38,323 bases of DNA from UBA3871 sp041797745 (GCA_041797745.1 JBHBZU010000025.1:1-38323); one strand, 5' to 3'; positions 1 through 7,868 are shown, counted from the first letter of the stretch. A program made the numbers and translations. The notes: generated by a model not told the origin, from the sequence alone.

Positions 1-1
1 A

Positions 2-34
2 TTGGTTACGGTATTACAAAAACTTATGAAATAA
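2..34 (+). CDS. csoR: C-terminal end of a CsoR copper-sensing repressor (partial, cut by window start)
   Basis: Reading from position 2, eleven codons give LVTVLQKLMK and a stop. This matches the usual C-terminus of CsoR-family repressors, and a copA start follows 18 bases after the stop, the normal csoR-copA order. Only the last ten residues are visible, so the call rests on this short match plus its neighbour. The 5' half of a csoR lies on the opposite strand at 116-301, so this fragment and that one look like two parts of one locus joined in inverted orientation. Whether an intact csoR exists left of the window cannot be seen. Confidence 0.55.
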   Translation: MVTVLQKLMK

Positions 35-301
35 AGAAAACAAGGGGATTAAATGCAACATTATAAAGTAACGGGTATGAGTTGTGCAGCTTGTAGCAGC
101 AGAGTTGAAAAGGCGGTTTAGCGCCGAGGTAATAGCCGATACCTGCAATATAATATCTGTGCAATAAGCGTCCGCTTCCAGCATACCCCCCACGCCACGA
201 ACCTGACCCTCAATTCTCTTGAGGCGATTCATCAAAGCTCTATATTCTTTATCATCTCGTTTTTTATGTTTTTCCAAGCAACATGTACATTCTTCCCGCA
301 T
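14..301 (-). pseudogene. csoR: CsoR copper-sensing repressor, 3' half replaced
   Basis: CsoR represses copper-efflux genes and releases DNA when it binds Cu(I). The start is the ATG at 301, with AAAGGAG just upstream; an earlier in-frame ATG at 319 would overlap the operator. About 62 residues are family-like (MNRLKRIEGQVRGVGGML, DAYCTDIILQVSAITSALN), covering positions 116-301. The frame then runs into unrelated sequence up to 14. The first metal-ligand Cys (in DAYC) is present, but the region that supplies the His and second Cys (normally around NHIRTC) is lost, so copper sensing should fail. The join lies at about 113-121, where it abuts the copA start in inverted orientation. Two CsoR-type operators remain upstream, so the promoter side looks undamaged. 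Confidence 0.8.
53..121 (+). pseudogene. copA: Start of a CopA-type copper ATPase, 22 codons, then broken
   Basis: An AAGGGG ribosome binding site at 42-47 precedes ATG at 53. The 22 codons include the heavy-metal-associated motif GMSCAACSSRVEKAV, with the two metal-binding cysteines of the CxxC loop, which is how copper-exporting P1B-type ATPases begin. The intact enzyme has roughly 700-800 residues. Here the frame meets TAG at 119-121, exactly where the sequence switches to csoR on the other strand. The truncation is therefore made by a rearrangement or chimeric join, not by a point mutation. The identity of the motif is clear, but the gene as seen cannot encode a pump. Confidence 0.75.
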
Positions 302-320
302 AACTTTCTCCTTTCCCAAA

Positions 321-337
321 ATACTCCCTAGGGGTAT
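321..337. promoter_or_regulatory. CsoR-type operator 1
   Basis: ATACTCCCTAGGGGTAT is a near-perfect inverted repeat with the G/C-tract centre typical of CsoR operators. It lies 19 bases upstream of the csoR start, between promoter and ribosome binding site, a position that suits autorepression. The operator class is established knowledge. Its use here is inferred. Confidence 0.7.
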
Positions 338-346
338 TCGACAGTT

Positions 347-375
347 ATTTTATACCCCCCTGGGATATTTATCAA
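347..375 (-). promoter_or_regulatory. Promoter of csoR (-copA)
   Basis: On the - strand, TTGATA (370-375) and TAAAAT (347-352) are separated by 17 bases. Operator 2 fills the spacer and operator 1 lies just downstream, as expected for a CsoR-controlled promoter. Confidence 0.6.
351..368. promoter_or_regulatory. CsoR-type operator 2
   Basis: TATACCCCCCTGGGATAT is a second G/C-tract inverted repeat, 13 bases from operator 1. It sits between the -35 and -10 elements proposed for csoR, so a bound repressor would block RNA polymerase. Confidence 0.65.
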
Positions 376-478
376 ACACTCTTTTAATATTATGCAGGGT
401 TTATGACTCTTTTAAAAGGCGGTAAAGAGCAAGGCTTAACTGTTTAACTGTTTCTATCCCAATTTTTAATCCCTTTTA

Positions 479-1144
479 TTAACGGTTTTTCAGTTGACAT
501 ATTCCTTGAGTCATAGTTCCCATAGGGCAGAAGCTGCACCAGGTTCTCGGCTTGTACAGTGCCATAACTATAAGTCCTATGAGGGTAGAGGTCAGCATAA
601 GGCTGTAAAATCCGAAGCTGAACTGTGCCACCCAGCTTGGAATTGCCGTTGCAGAATATGCCCAACCCCAAGGCACACGTATTGTCCAAAATAGCTTCAA
701 GGCTTCTTTCAAAGATCCCGCTCCGCTTGCCACAAGCCATGTCTGAAATACCATATTTCCAAACATAGTCATGAAGAAAGTAAGAAAGCCGTAGCGAAAC
801 CATTTGGAAGCCATCCATTTAGGTGCTTTCTTTCCTAAAGAAAATCCTAATTTGCCCCCAAAGATATGGAAAAGTTGTCCTCTTCCACAATATTTATTGC
901 AAAAATTTTTATTCCCCCAAAAGCTTGCAAAAATCAGCGGTACCAGAAAATCTATCATACCAAGCCATGCAAACAGTATATTGAAAAAGCCTAAAGAAAA
1001 ATAAAGGATTGACCAAAGCCAAAGATATTCGTACCATGGCTTCCTGCTTCCTTTAGAGCGTCTTGTATTACTCTTATTCATAGCACATTCGGTATTACCT
1101 GTATTCAGCGGTTTTTTTATTTCATTCGTATTCTTTGTATTCAT
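479..1144 (-). CDS. Membrane-bound 4Fe-4S protein (NapH/CcoG-like fold)
   Basis: This 221-residue protein has a basic N-terminus (about 1-38), then several hydrophobic helices. Two cysteine motifs lie at cytoplasmic-loop positions: CNKYCGRGQLF near residue 80 and WCSFCPMGTM near residue 205. This pattern of a few transmembrane helices plus two Cys-x(2-3)-Cys motifs is that of membrane electron-transfer proteins related to NapH, NosR and CcoG. It probably passes electrons between the membrane and the soluble ferredoxin encoded 20 bases upstream, but partner and substrate are unknown. It is the last gene of a regulator-ferredoxin-membrane protein set. The start lacks a strong ribosome binding site, and a downstream ATG at 1081 is an alternative. 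Confidence 0.7.
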   Translation of the reverse strand: MNTKNTNEIKKPLNTGNTECAMNKSNTRRSKGSRKPWYEYLWLWSILYFSLGFFNILFAWLGMIDFLVPLIFASFWGNKNFCNKYCGRGQLFHIFGGKLGFSLGKKAPKWMASKWFRYGFLTFFMTMFGNMVFQTWLVASGAGSLKEALKLFWTIRVPWGWAYSATAIPSWVAQFSFGFYSLMLTSTLIGLIVMALYKPRTWCSFCPMGTMTQGICQLKNR

Positions 1145-1164
1145 GTTTATACGTATTGCTGCAC

Positions 1165-1395
1165 TTAAAGCTCCTTTGTCTCTGCCTTAATTTCAGTGCA
1201 TGTACCCCTTTCTTCAAAACTTATGCAATCTGCCGGACAGAATGTACTGCATTTTCCGCAACCCACACAGGCGCTTACATCTATCTTTGCAAAACAACCC
1301 TTCCAGATTTCAACTGCGTTGCGGGGACATTCCTTAACGCAAGCACCGCAGGATACACATCTTTTCTCATTTGATTTAGCAAATCTTTTAGCCAT
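1165..1395 (-). CDS. 2[4Fe-4S] ferredoxin-like protein
   Basis: This 76-residue protein has two classic cluster-binding motifs, CVSCGACVKECPRNA and CVGCGKCSTFCPADC, each of the CxxCxxCxxxCP type. It therefore carries two [4Fe-4S] clusters and acts as a small cytoplasmic electron carrier. The ATG at 1395 is chosen because GGAGG lies 9 bases upstream; an upstream in-frame start would include an unrelated extension. It lies between a Crp/Fnr regulator and a membrane Fe-S protein on the same strand and is probably the electron donor or acceptor of the latter. A polar tail after the second motif (about residues 60-76) is not part of the fold. Confidence 0.85.
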   Translation of the reverse strand: MAKRFAKSNEKRCVSCGACVKECPRNAVEIWKGCFAKIDVSACVGCGKCSTFCPADCISFEERGTCTEIKAETKEL

Positions 1396-1466
1396 AACAA
1401 AAAACCTCCGTAATTGATATTCACATAATACCAATTTCAGAGGTCTCAGTATGTAACCAAGTCACA

Positions 1467-2126
1467 TTACAAAAAAGTTTTCAGTTTTTCTTTATCAATC
1501 ACGCAAATCTTGCCCCTCTTAAGTTCAATAGCTCCTGCACTTGCCAGATATTTCAATACTCTTGTAACAACTTCTCTGGCGCTGCCGATATAGCGGGCTA
1601 TTTCCTCATGGGTCAGGGCAATTTCCTTTAATTCTTTATGCGCCATCTCATCCCAAAGGAAAGTTGCTACACGTTGGTCAATTTTCTGAAACAATATTTG
1701 CTGTATTGTCCACATCACATCGGAAAATTTGTCCGTGGCAGATTTATAAAGATAAAGCTCCACAGCAGCATTCCCTTTCATCAAGCTGTTGAGAACGGTT
1801 GAGGGCAAAATCAAAACTTCAGTTTTTTCAGTAGCTTCAATCAACACATCAAAGTCGATAGAATCCATAAGGCAAGACGCCGACAATACGCAAATTTCGC
1901 CGCTTCGGACACGAAAAAGCGTAACTTCTCTCCCCTCTTCAGAGAGGATGTAAGTTCGCATTTCTCCGGAAAGTACAGTCATAAGACCACGGCACTCTTC
2001 ATCAGAGCGGTGCATGAGCATGCCTTTTTCAAAGGTTTCCACCATACAGCCGTCGCTGATAAGTCGCTGTTCTTCCGCGGATAGCTTTTCCCAAAAAGGA
2101 TATATTTTATTAAATTCCATTTTCAT
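1467..2126 (-). CDS. Crp/Fnr-family transcriptional regulator
   Basis: The protein has 219 residues from the ATG at 2126, where AAAGGTG lies 6 bases upstream; a TTG at 2144 is an alternative start. Residues about 25-120 form the cyclic-nucleotide-binding-like beta-roll (LMTVLSGEMRTYILSEEGRE, then GEICVLSASCLM). The C-terminal helix-turn-helix is LTHEEIARYIGSAREVVTRV, followed by the typical Crp wing. There is no N-terminal four-cysteine cluster motif as in Fnr, so the signal is not evident. Two cysteines in the ICVLSASC stretch could be redox-active, as in some clostridial members. It heads the ferredoxin and membrane Fe-S protein genes and probably controls them in response to redox or nitrosative conditions, which is inference. 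Confidence 0.85.
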   Translation of the reverse strand: MKMEFNKIYPFWEKLSAEEQRLISDGCMVETFEKGMLMHRSDEECRGLMTVLSGEMRTYILSEEGREVTLFRVRSGEICVLSASCLMDSIDFDVLIEATEKTEVLILPSTVLNSLMKGNAAVELYLYKSATDKFSDVMWTIQQILFQKIDQRVATFLWDEMAHKELKEIALTHEEIARYIGSAREVVTRVLKYLASAGAIELKRGKICVIDKEKLKTFL

Positions 2127-2165
2127 TTTATTCACCTTTTCCAATCATCGTTCTGCGATACCCTT

Positions 2166-2194
2166 ATAATATACAAATCCCCCAATTTTCGCAA
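2166..2194 (-). promoter_or_regulatory. Promoter of the Crp/Fnr gene
   Basis: On the - strand, TTGCGA (2189-2194) and TATTAT (2166-2171) are separated by 17 bases, about 40 bases upstream of the start codon. It may serve the whole regulator-ferredoxin-membrane protein set. Confidence 0.5.
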
Positions 2195-2259
2195 CTCCTT
2201 TAATAAATATCAATGCACAAGGCTACATTCCTTTCACCGATTTAATAAAAGCCGCCTAT

Positions 2260-2288
2260 TTGAATTTACTCTCATATTATGATATAAA
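2260..2288 (+). promoter_or_regulatory. Promoter of the hybrid histidine kinase
   Basis: TTGAAT (2260-2265), a 17-base spacer and TATAAA (2283-2288) lie 65 bases before the kinase start. The gene itself has a strong AGGAGG site at 2341-2346. Confidence 0.55.
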
Positions 2289-2353
2289 GAAAGTGAAAGT
2301 GATTTTGCAATGATTTTATCACTGCCAATTTTAGTGATGTAGGAGGTTTTTAC

Positions 2354-4390
2354 ATGAATAACATCGAAAAAAATCCATTATTACCTCCGGATTTGAAAGC
2401 TTCTTGTGAATTGTCTCCCATTCCTTTCGCAGTTTATTATGTGAAGAACGGGCGATTTCAAGCATATTTGGTTTCTGCCGGATTTTGCAAGATGTATGAA
2501 TCCACCTCTGAAAAGCTGTTAAAAAGGCTGAATGGCGACAATCCTTTCGTTAATATTCCCGAAAGAGATGAACTTTGGAAATTGGTTAAGGACTTTTCAG
2601 AAAAAGATATCCCCCTAAATGCCATCTTTCATGAATATATAGGAAAGGGTAATAATCGAAAGCTCTACACCATACATGCCATCGGAACCCGCGAATACAC
2701 CGACGACGGTCGTAAGTACAGTATTGTACGGTACAATGAAGTATCCGACGCTGACCGTCGTATGCTCTTTTCAGCGGAACAACTGGAAATCAAGAGGCAA
2801 AGGGAAAGAGAAATCGCCATAATGGACGGTCTTTCCAGAGACTATGACGTGGTATGGTTTTTAGAGGGAAAATCCCATGCTGTCAGCCTTATCAGAAGTA
2901 AAAAGGGCGTAGGTGTAGTGGATTCAGCTGTAAAGGCTATAAAAAACATAGGTATCTACGATGACGCCATTGCTTACCATATACAAAATTTTGTAATACC
3001 CGAAGACCGAGAACGCATGATTGAGGGCACCGCCTTTGAGGTACTTGCGGCGAGAGTTCCCGAAAACCGTCTCTATTCTCTAAATTACAGGCAGGATAAC
3101 GGCCATGGCGGCATACGCTATCTTCAAATTTGCTACGCTCATGCCGGGGATAATGATTATGTGGTAGGCATTCGCAACATAGAAAGTATCATCAGGGATG
3201 AACTTGCCATTCAAGATAAGCTTTCCAATGCTTTAGAACGCGCAGAAGCTGCCGACAAAGCTAAATCCAGCTTTCTTTTCAATGTATCCCACGATATCCG
3301 AACTCCTTTAAATGCTATTATAGGTTTTACTGATTTGGCTGAAAAATACGAATCTGACAGAGAAAAGGTACTTTCTTATCGTGCCAAAGTAAAAACCGCC
3401 AGTCTCCAGCTTTTAGACATTCTAAACAACGTACTGGAAATGGCTTGCATTGAAAACGGTAAGATAAAAATTGAAAATGAAGTCAACGATACACGAATTT
3501 TTCACAATAACTGGGTAGATATGTTCAGCGCGGATCTTCGCAAGAAAAACCTGACTCTTACCACCCAATTCAGCGTTACCCATCCTTATCTTTATATGGA
3601 TAAAACTCACATGACCGAAATTTTCATGAATGTTTTAAGTAACGCCATAAAATACACTGCCGATGGGGGTCACATCACTGTTACATCCCGTGAGTTAAAA
3701 GGACGCACCGCGGATGAGGTAATTGTTGAAACGGTCATCGAGGATAACGGTATAGGTATGTCCACAGAGTTCTGCAATCAGGTCTTCGAAGAATTTGCAA
3801 GAGAGCGTACCGCCCAAACCATGAAAATTCAAGGTACAGGTTTAGGACTTGCCATAGTGAAAAGGCTGGTAGACCTTATGAACGGTACTATTTCCATATC
3901 CAGCAAAATCGGACATGGTACCAAAGTTACCATCTGCACTCCTCACCAGATAGCAGAGGAGCCGAAATACATTGCCAAGCCTGACAATACATGGGACAGT
4001 GAGAAGTTCCGCGGTAAGAGGATTCTCTTAGCGGAAGACAATGAGCTTAATGCCGAAATCGCTTTGGAAGTTCTTAAAGACGCAGGGCTTGAAGTGGATA
4101 TAGTGTCGGACGGTTTAGCCTGTATTAACAAGCTGAAAGCTTCCCCTACAGGCACTTATAACCTGATTCTCATGGACATTCAAATGCCAAATATGAACGG
4201 CTATAAGACTACACAATACATACGCAATCTCCCTAATCCCGACATGGCTCAAATACCTATCGTTGCAATGACTGCAAACGCTTTCAAAGAAGATGTGGAC
4301 AGGGCATTTGAAAGCGGCATGAACGGACATATTCCAAAGCCCATAGATATTGCTAAAATGATGTCCACCTTGGGCGAATTTTTGAAATAA
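2354..4390 (+). CDS. Soluble hybrid sensor histidine kinase with receiver domain
   Basis: This 678-residue protein has two N-terminal sensory regions that look PAS-like (about 20-130 and 150-285) and no transmembrane segment, so it should sense a cytoplasmic signal. A short coiled coil leads into the HisKA domain with H313 in FNVSHDIRTPLNAIIGF. The ATPase domain follows, with N box (NVLSNAIKY), G1 (DNGIGM) and G2 (GTGLGLAIV). A C-terminal receiver domain (about 555-678) has the acidic pair in LLAEDNE, phospho-acceptor D608 in LILMDIQMPNMNGY, and the conserved K in IPKPID. Phosphate would pass from H313 to D608, and a separate histidine phosphotransfer protein and output regulator would be needed, but none is in the window. 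It is transcribed alone, opposite to its neighbours. Confidence 0.9.
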   Translation: MNNIEKNPLLPPDLKASCELSPIPFAVYYVKNGRFQAYLVSAGFCKMYESTSEKLLKRLNGDNPFVNIPERDELWKLVKDFSEKDIPLNAIFHEYIGKGNNRKLYTIHAIGTREYTDDGRKYSIVRYNEVSDADRRMLFSAEQLEIKRQREREIAIMDGLSRDYDVVWFLEGKSHAVSLIRSKKGVGVVDSAVKAIKNIGIYDDAIAYHIQNFVIPEDRERMIEGTAFEVLAARVPENRLYSLNYRQDNGHGGIRYLQICYAHAGDNDYVVGIRNIESIIRDELAIQDKLSNALERAEAADKAKSSFLFNVSHDIRTPLNAIIGFTDLAEKYESDREKVLSYRAKVKTASLQLLDILNNVLEMACIENGKIKIENEVNDTRIFHNNWVDMFSADLRKKNLTLTTQFSVTHPYLYMDKTHMTEIFMNVLSNAIKYTADGGHITVTSRELKGRTADEVIVETVIEDNGIGMSTEFCNQVFEEFARERTAQTMKIQGTGLGLAIVKRLVDLMNGTISISSKIGHGTKVTICTPHQIAEEPKYIAKPDNTWDSEKFRGKRILLAEDNELNAEIALEVLKDAGLEVDIVSDGLACINKLKASPTGTYNLILMDIQMPNMNGYKTTQYIRNLPNPDMAQIPIVAMTANAFKEDVDRAFESGMNGHIPKPIDIAKMMSTLGEFLK

Positions 4391-4400
4391 ACTTATCAAC

Positions 4401-4428
4401 GGCTGTAATTCAGAGGCTGTAATTGAGA
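4401..4428. repeat. 14-bp tandem duplication
   Basis: GGCTGTAATTCAGA at 4401-4414 is followed directly by GGCTGTAATTGAGA at 4415-4428, with one mismatch. It lies just after the kinase stop codon. Similar short duplications occur elsewhere in the window. Confidence 0.85.
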
Positions 4429-4476
4429 GCTTTAAGAACAGTTTCAGCTTTTCTTCATAAGAATATTCAGCATAAT

Positions 4477-4528
4477 AAAATGCACCTCAAAAGGTTAACT
4501 CATTTATCTAACATTTGGGGTGCATTTC
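4477..4528. terminator. Bidirectional terminator between kinase and chemotaxis receptor
   Basis: The arms AAAATGCACCTCAAA (4477-4491) and TTTGGGGTGCATTTC (4514-4528) form a long stem with few mismatches around a 22-base loop. A/T-rich runs flank both sides. It lies between two convergent genes and would stop both. Confidence 0.65.
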
Positions 4529-4563
4529 ATTTTATGCGTCTTTATTAATTATTTTACGAAAGA

Positions 4564-7500
4564 TTAATATTTATCTCCGCTGTCAAAGTCTTTTCCAAGG
4601 CTCAAGGTTACTTCCGGAATTGCCGAAGTCTTTGAAGTATCGCTTAGCAAAGAATTAGCTGTAAAGCCTTTGCCGTCTTTGGTTAACTTAAATTCCGATA
4701 CAATTCTCTTTAACATATCAGCCTGTCCATAGAGCTCCTCTGATGAAGCTGCGGACTCTTCTGAAGTTGCGGAATTTGACTGAACTACCTGTGAAACGGT
4801 TTCAATTCCCTTGTTCACTTCGTTGATGGCAGTTGCCTGCTTGTGAGAAGCTTGGGAAATACCCTCAACAAGTTCAGCCGCCTTGCCGATGCCCTCAACA
4901 ATTTCTGTTAAAGCTGCCGCTGTCTCATTGGCAATCTTGGTTCCGCTTTCTACCTTGGATACGGAGCCCTCGATGAGAGTAGTAGTTTCACTTGCCGCCT
5001 CTGCTGACTTGGCTGCCAAATTACGAACTTCATCCGCTACCACTGCAAAGCCCTTACCGTGTACACCGGCTCTTGCCGCCTCAACAGCTGCATTGAGAGC
5101 CAAAATGTTGGTCTGGAATGCAATATCGTCAATAACCTTAATAATCTTGGAAATGTTTGCAGAGGATTCATTGATTTCGTCCATGGAAGCCAACATATCT
5201 TTCATCTGCGCATCTCCACGTTCAGCACTGGTCTTTGCGTCATTTGCCAAAGATGAAGCTTTTTCGGCGTCATCCGCATTCTTTGAAGTTTGAGAAGCAA
5301 TCTCACCGACAGTCGCTGTAAGCTGTTGTACCGCGGAAGCCTGCTGTGTAGAGCCTGTTGCTAAAACTTGTGCGGCTTCAGAAAGCTGCTTTGAGCCGCT
5401 TGCAACCTGACCGGAGGCCTCATTAAGCTCTTCCATTACCTGTTTCAGATTAGCTATTATGGACTGGAGAGCCTGTCCTATGTCTCTGAAATCTCCCGGA
5501 TACTTGGCAATGTTTGCATTTACTGTCAAATCACCATCTGCAATAGCTCCCAAGGTGTCGGCTATATCCGCAATGATAGTACGCAGAGTTTCAATGGTAC
5601 CGTTCATTACATCCTTGGCTTTCTTGTGGTCGCCCTCATAATTTCCTGTAACATTTTGCTTCAAGTCTCCCTCGGCAACTGCACCAAGTACGGAAAGAAC
5701 CTCATTTATAGGATTTACGATAGCGTCAATAGTATCATTTATACCTTTCATAACCTTAGCATATTCACCGTCGTATTCTGAAAGGTCCGCATGATTTTTA
5801 AGGTTACCCTGAACCGCACTATCTGCCAGTTTTACAGAATCTCTAACCAGCTTTCCGATTGCTACGGTTACTTTTTCAACTGCTGAATCTATGGTATCAA
5901 AGGTCTTTGCAATTTCTTCCGTATACTCTTTTCTTTCGATATTGTTATCTTCAAATTCGAAGCGTCCCTCTGCAAGAGCGTTGAGGTTGCGTTCCAATCT
6001 GCCTGACGCAGCCTCGGAATATTCGGCTTGGTTCAAAATAGCTGTCATATCTTGAACTACGCCGATGTAACCGATTTTTTCACCGTTTTTGTTGAGGAAA
6101 TCGGAAGTGTCCTGCTTGAAGATTCTGCCCATATCGGAGAATCTTGTTTCCGTCTGACCTCTCTGCAATGCCTGAATGCCGTTCAGTTCTACCCCGTCAA
6201 CATGGCATAACTTACCATAAATCTCATTACGGCTTTCTTTGATTATGCCTTTGTGTTTGATGATTCCCTCAAAGAGCTTGTTCACCAAAGTCCAGTTACC
6301 GTCTCTGTCCATAACCTGAACGTAGAGAGGAATGGAGTCAATAACATTTACGTACCACTCTATCTTGTCTACGATAATATCTAAAGTATCGTTTATTCCT
6401 GTAATAACATTTACATAATCGCCAGCATACTTGGAAGCATCCGCTCTTAAAGCATAATTTCCCTCACGGGCTGCGTCAGCGAGCATTCCTGTATCTTCGA
6501 TAAGGCTCTTGATACTTTTAACAGCCTTATCCAACTGCTGAAAAGCCAAGCCATAGCTTCCCGGTCTATTGACATCAACTTCAACAAATTGACCTTGACC
6601 CATATGGTTGACAATCTCAACCATATCAATAACCTGTTTGGCATAAATGTCCATAACGCTGTTTATGCCCTTGAGGATTTCCTTAAATCCACCCTCAAAA
6701 GTTTCGGCGTCAATGTGATACTTTGTATTACCGTTTTCATACTGGCTTGTAAGTTCCAGAAGTGCAGCTTCCAGTTCTTTCATTGTATTTAACATCTTCA
6801 AAAGTGAAATGTTTACAACATCCTTATCTGAACGAATAGTAGGTATGGTGCTGAAATCTCCTGAGGCAATATCTTCGATTGCTTTAGCCTGCCTTTGAGA
6901 ATTTTTAATTAATTTTAGGAACGTATGCTTCAAAATTTCAAATTCATTTTCCGAAGTAAGTTCCTCCTGCGCGTCTATTGAAAGATTAACATTTCCCTCA
7001 GAAAGTTCTGTGGCAACTTCAACAGCCTCTTTCATAGTTAACTTAATGTATTTGATAATCTTTACAATCGCAAAGAGCAACAGTAATATTGCAATTAAGA
7101 AAACTGCTGCATTTGTCACCAAAATATTTTTATATGTGCCACGGGCATTGTCAACAATTACCGCGGAATATTCTTCCAAAGCGTCGCAAGCCTGCTCCAA
7201 ATACATTAAAAAATCATCTTTAACAGTTGAATACTGATAATAATAAACCTTTGCGCCGTCAAAATCATGTTGCAACAAAAGCTCGTTCATCTTGTCACAA
7301 AGCTCGTTATAGGTTTTATGCTCTGCCTCTAAATTACTGTAAGTTTCACGAATTTCTCCTGTAATATCAGGGCTTGCGCTCATAGTCGCAATAATCTCAT
7401 CGGTTTCTTCATTTAACGCGATGATTTCCTTAATTATCTTCTCTACATCCGCCTCATCTTCTTTGAGAAATGCGGTGGCGTAGTCGTCAGAAACCCAGAG

Positions 7501-7683
7501 ACCGTTTAAGTTTGCCTCTTTTAAGTAGTTGGTCTTATCTACTCCTATGTCATTGACCGTTTCAAGACCGTTCTTAACTGAATTAAGGCCGTATGTGAAA
7601 CAACCCGCAACAAGAACTATGGCTGCCACGGCTAAAACGCCATATGCAACCAAAATCTTACCAATCTTCATTTTCTTTAGCAT
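4564..7683 (-). CDS. Methyl-accepting chemotaxis protein with PAS and multiple HAMP-like modules
   Basis: The protein has 1039 residues from the ATG at 7683 (GAAAGAGG upstream), about twice the length of a usual receptor. Transmembrane helices at about 8-30 and 187-208 flank an extracytoplasmic helical domain with a 4HB look. Then come a HAMP domain (about 209-260), a chain of HAMP-like modules (about 260-745) and one PAS domain (about 441-552, starting near SIPLYVQVMDRDGNW). The signalling domain (about 745-1020) has the conserved hairpin tip FQTNILALNAAVEAARAG at 856-873, which contacts CheA and CheW. The C-terminus lacks a CheR-docking pentapeptide. It should direct chemotaxis or a related CheA response to an external or redox signal. 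No other che or flagellar gene is in the window. Confidence 0.92.
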   Translation of the reverse strand: MLKKMKIGKILVAYGVLAVAAIVLVAGCFTYGLNSVKNGLETVNDIGVDKTNYLKEANLNGLWVSDDYATAFLKEDEADVEKIIKEIIALNEETDEIIATMSASPDITGEIRETYSNLEAEHKTYNELCDKMNELLLQHDFDGAKVYYYQYSTVKDDFLMYLEQACDALEEYSAVIVDNARGTYKNILVTNAAVFLIAILLLLFAIVKIIKYIKLTMKEAVEVATELSEGNVNLSIDAQEELTSENEFEILKHTFLKLIKNSQRQAKAIEDIASGDFSTIPTIRSDKDVVNISLLKMLNTMKELEAALLELTSQYENGNTKYHIDAETFEGGFKEILKGINSVMDIYAKQVIDMVEIVNHMGQGQFVEVDVNRPGSYGLAFQQLDKAVKSIKSLIEDTGMLADAAREGNYALRADASKYAGDYVNVITGINDTLDIIVDKIEWYVNVIDSIPLYVQVMDRDGNWTLVNKLFEGIIKHKGIIKESRNEIYGKLCHVDGVELNGIQALQRGQTETRFSDMGRIFKQDTSDFLNKNGEKIGYIGVVQDMTAILNQAEYSEAASGRLERNLNALAEGRFEFEDNNIERKEYTEEIAKTFDTIDSAVEKVTVAIGKLVRDSVKLADSAVQGNLKNHADLSEYDGEYAKVMKGINDTIDAIVNPINEVLSVLGAVAEGDLKQNVTGNYEGDHKKAKDVMNGTIETLRTIIADIADTLGAIADGDLTVNANIAKYPGDFRDIGQALQSIIANLKQVMEELNEASGQVASGSKQLSEAAQVLATGSTQQASAVQQLTATVGEIASQTSKNADDAEKASSLANDAKTSAERGDAQMKDMLASMDEINESSANISKIIKVIDDIAFQTNILALNAAVEAARAGVHGKGFAVVADEVRNLAAKSAEAASETTTLIEGSVSKVESGTKIANETAAALTEIVEGIGKAAELVEGISQASHKQATAINEVNKGIETVSQVVQSNSATSEESAASSEELYGQADMLKRIVSEFKLTKDGKGFTANSLLSDTSKTSAIPEVTLSLGKDFDSGDKY

Positions 7684-7751
7684 TAATATACCTCTTTCAT
7701 GTAAAACTTTATTATGCCCAACCGCAACTAACAACTATTCATATAAAAAAT

Positions 7752-7793
7752 ACGGCAAGAAGCTTGCCGTTAAGCATATGCACTTCTTGCCGT
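7752..7793 (-). promoter_or_regulatory. Overlapping hairpins upstream of the chemotaxis receptor (terminator or attenuator)
   Basis: Read on the - strand, ACGGCAAGAAG (7793-7783) and ACGGCAAG (7770-7763) can each pair with CTTCTTGCCGT (7762-7752). The second pairing makes a tight 8-bp stem followed by a T-run, as in an intrinsic terminator. It could end the upstream NimA-like gene or act as an attenuator for the receptor gene 69 bases downstream. Confidence 0.55.
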
Positions 7794-7794
7794 C

Positions 7795-7823
7795 ACTGTA
7801 GCACTGTGGGAAATAATTGTCAA
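7795..7823 (-). promoter_or_regulatory. Candidate promoter of the chemotaxis receptor
   Basis: TTGACA (7818-7823 on the - strand), a 17-base spacer and TACAGT (7795-7800) form a good promoter. It lies upstream of the terminator-like hairpin at 7752-7770, so transcripts from it would have to read through that hairpin to reach the gene. Confidence 0.5.
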
Positions 7824-7850
7824 TCCAAAAATCTAAATTGAACAATTTTT

Positions 7851-7868
7851 TGATATTTATGATATTTA
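7851..7868. repeat. 9-bp tandem duplication over a stop codon
   Basis: TGATATTTA is repeated exactly at 7851-7859 and 7860-7868. The second copy ends in the stop codon of the NimA-like gene on the - strand. Confidence 0.8.

Noticed and set aside
444..818. 124-codon - strand frame overlapping the membrane Fe-S gene
   Set aside because: It overlaps the real gene in another frame and lacks conserved motifs.
4883..5293. 136-codon + strand frame rich in Ala and Ser
   Set aside because: It is the antisense of the chemotaxis receptor signalling domain, whose conserved motifs are on the - strand.
7684..7865. Cyclic-di-GMP riboswitch before the chemotaxis receptor
   Set aside because: Such riboswitches often precede receptor genes, but the conserved GEMM core sequences are not present in this short leader.
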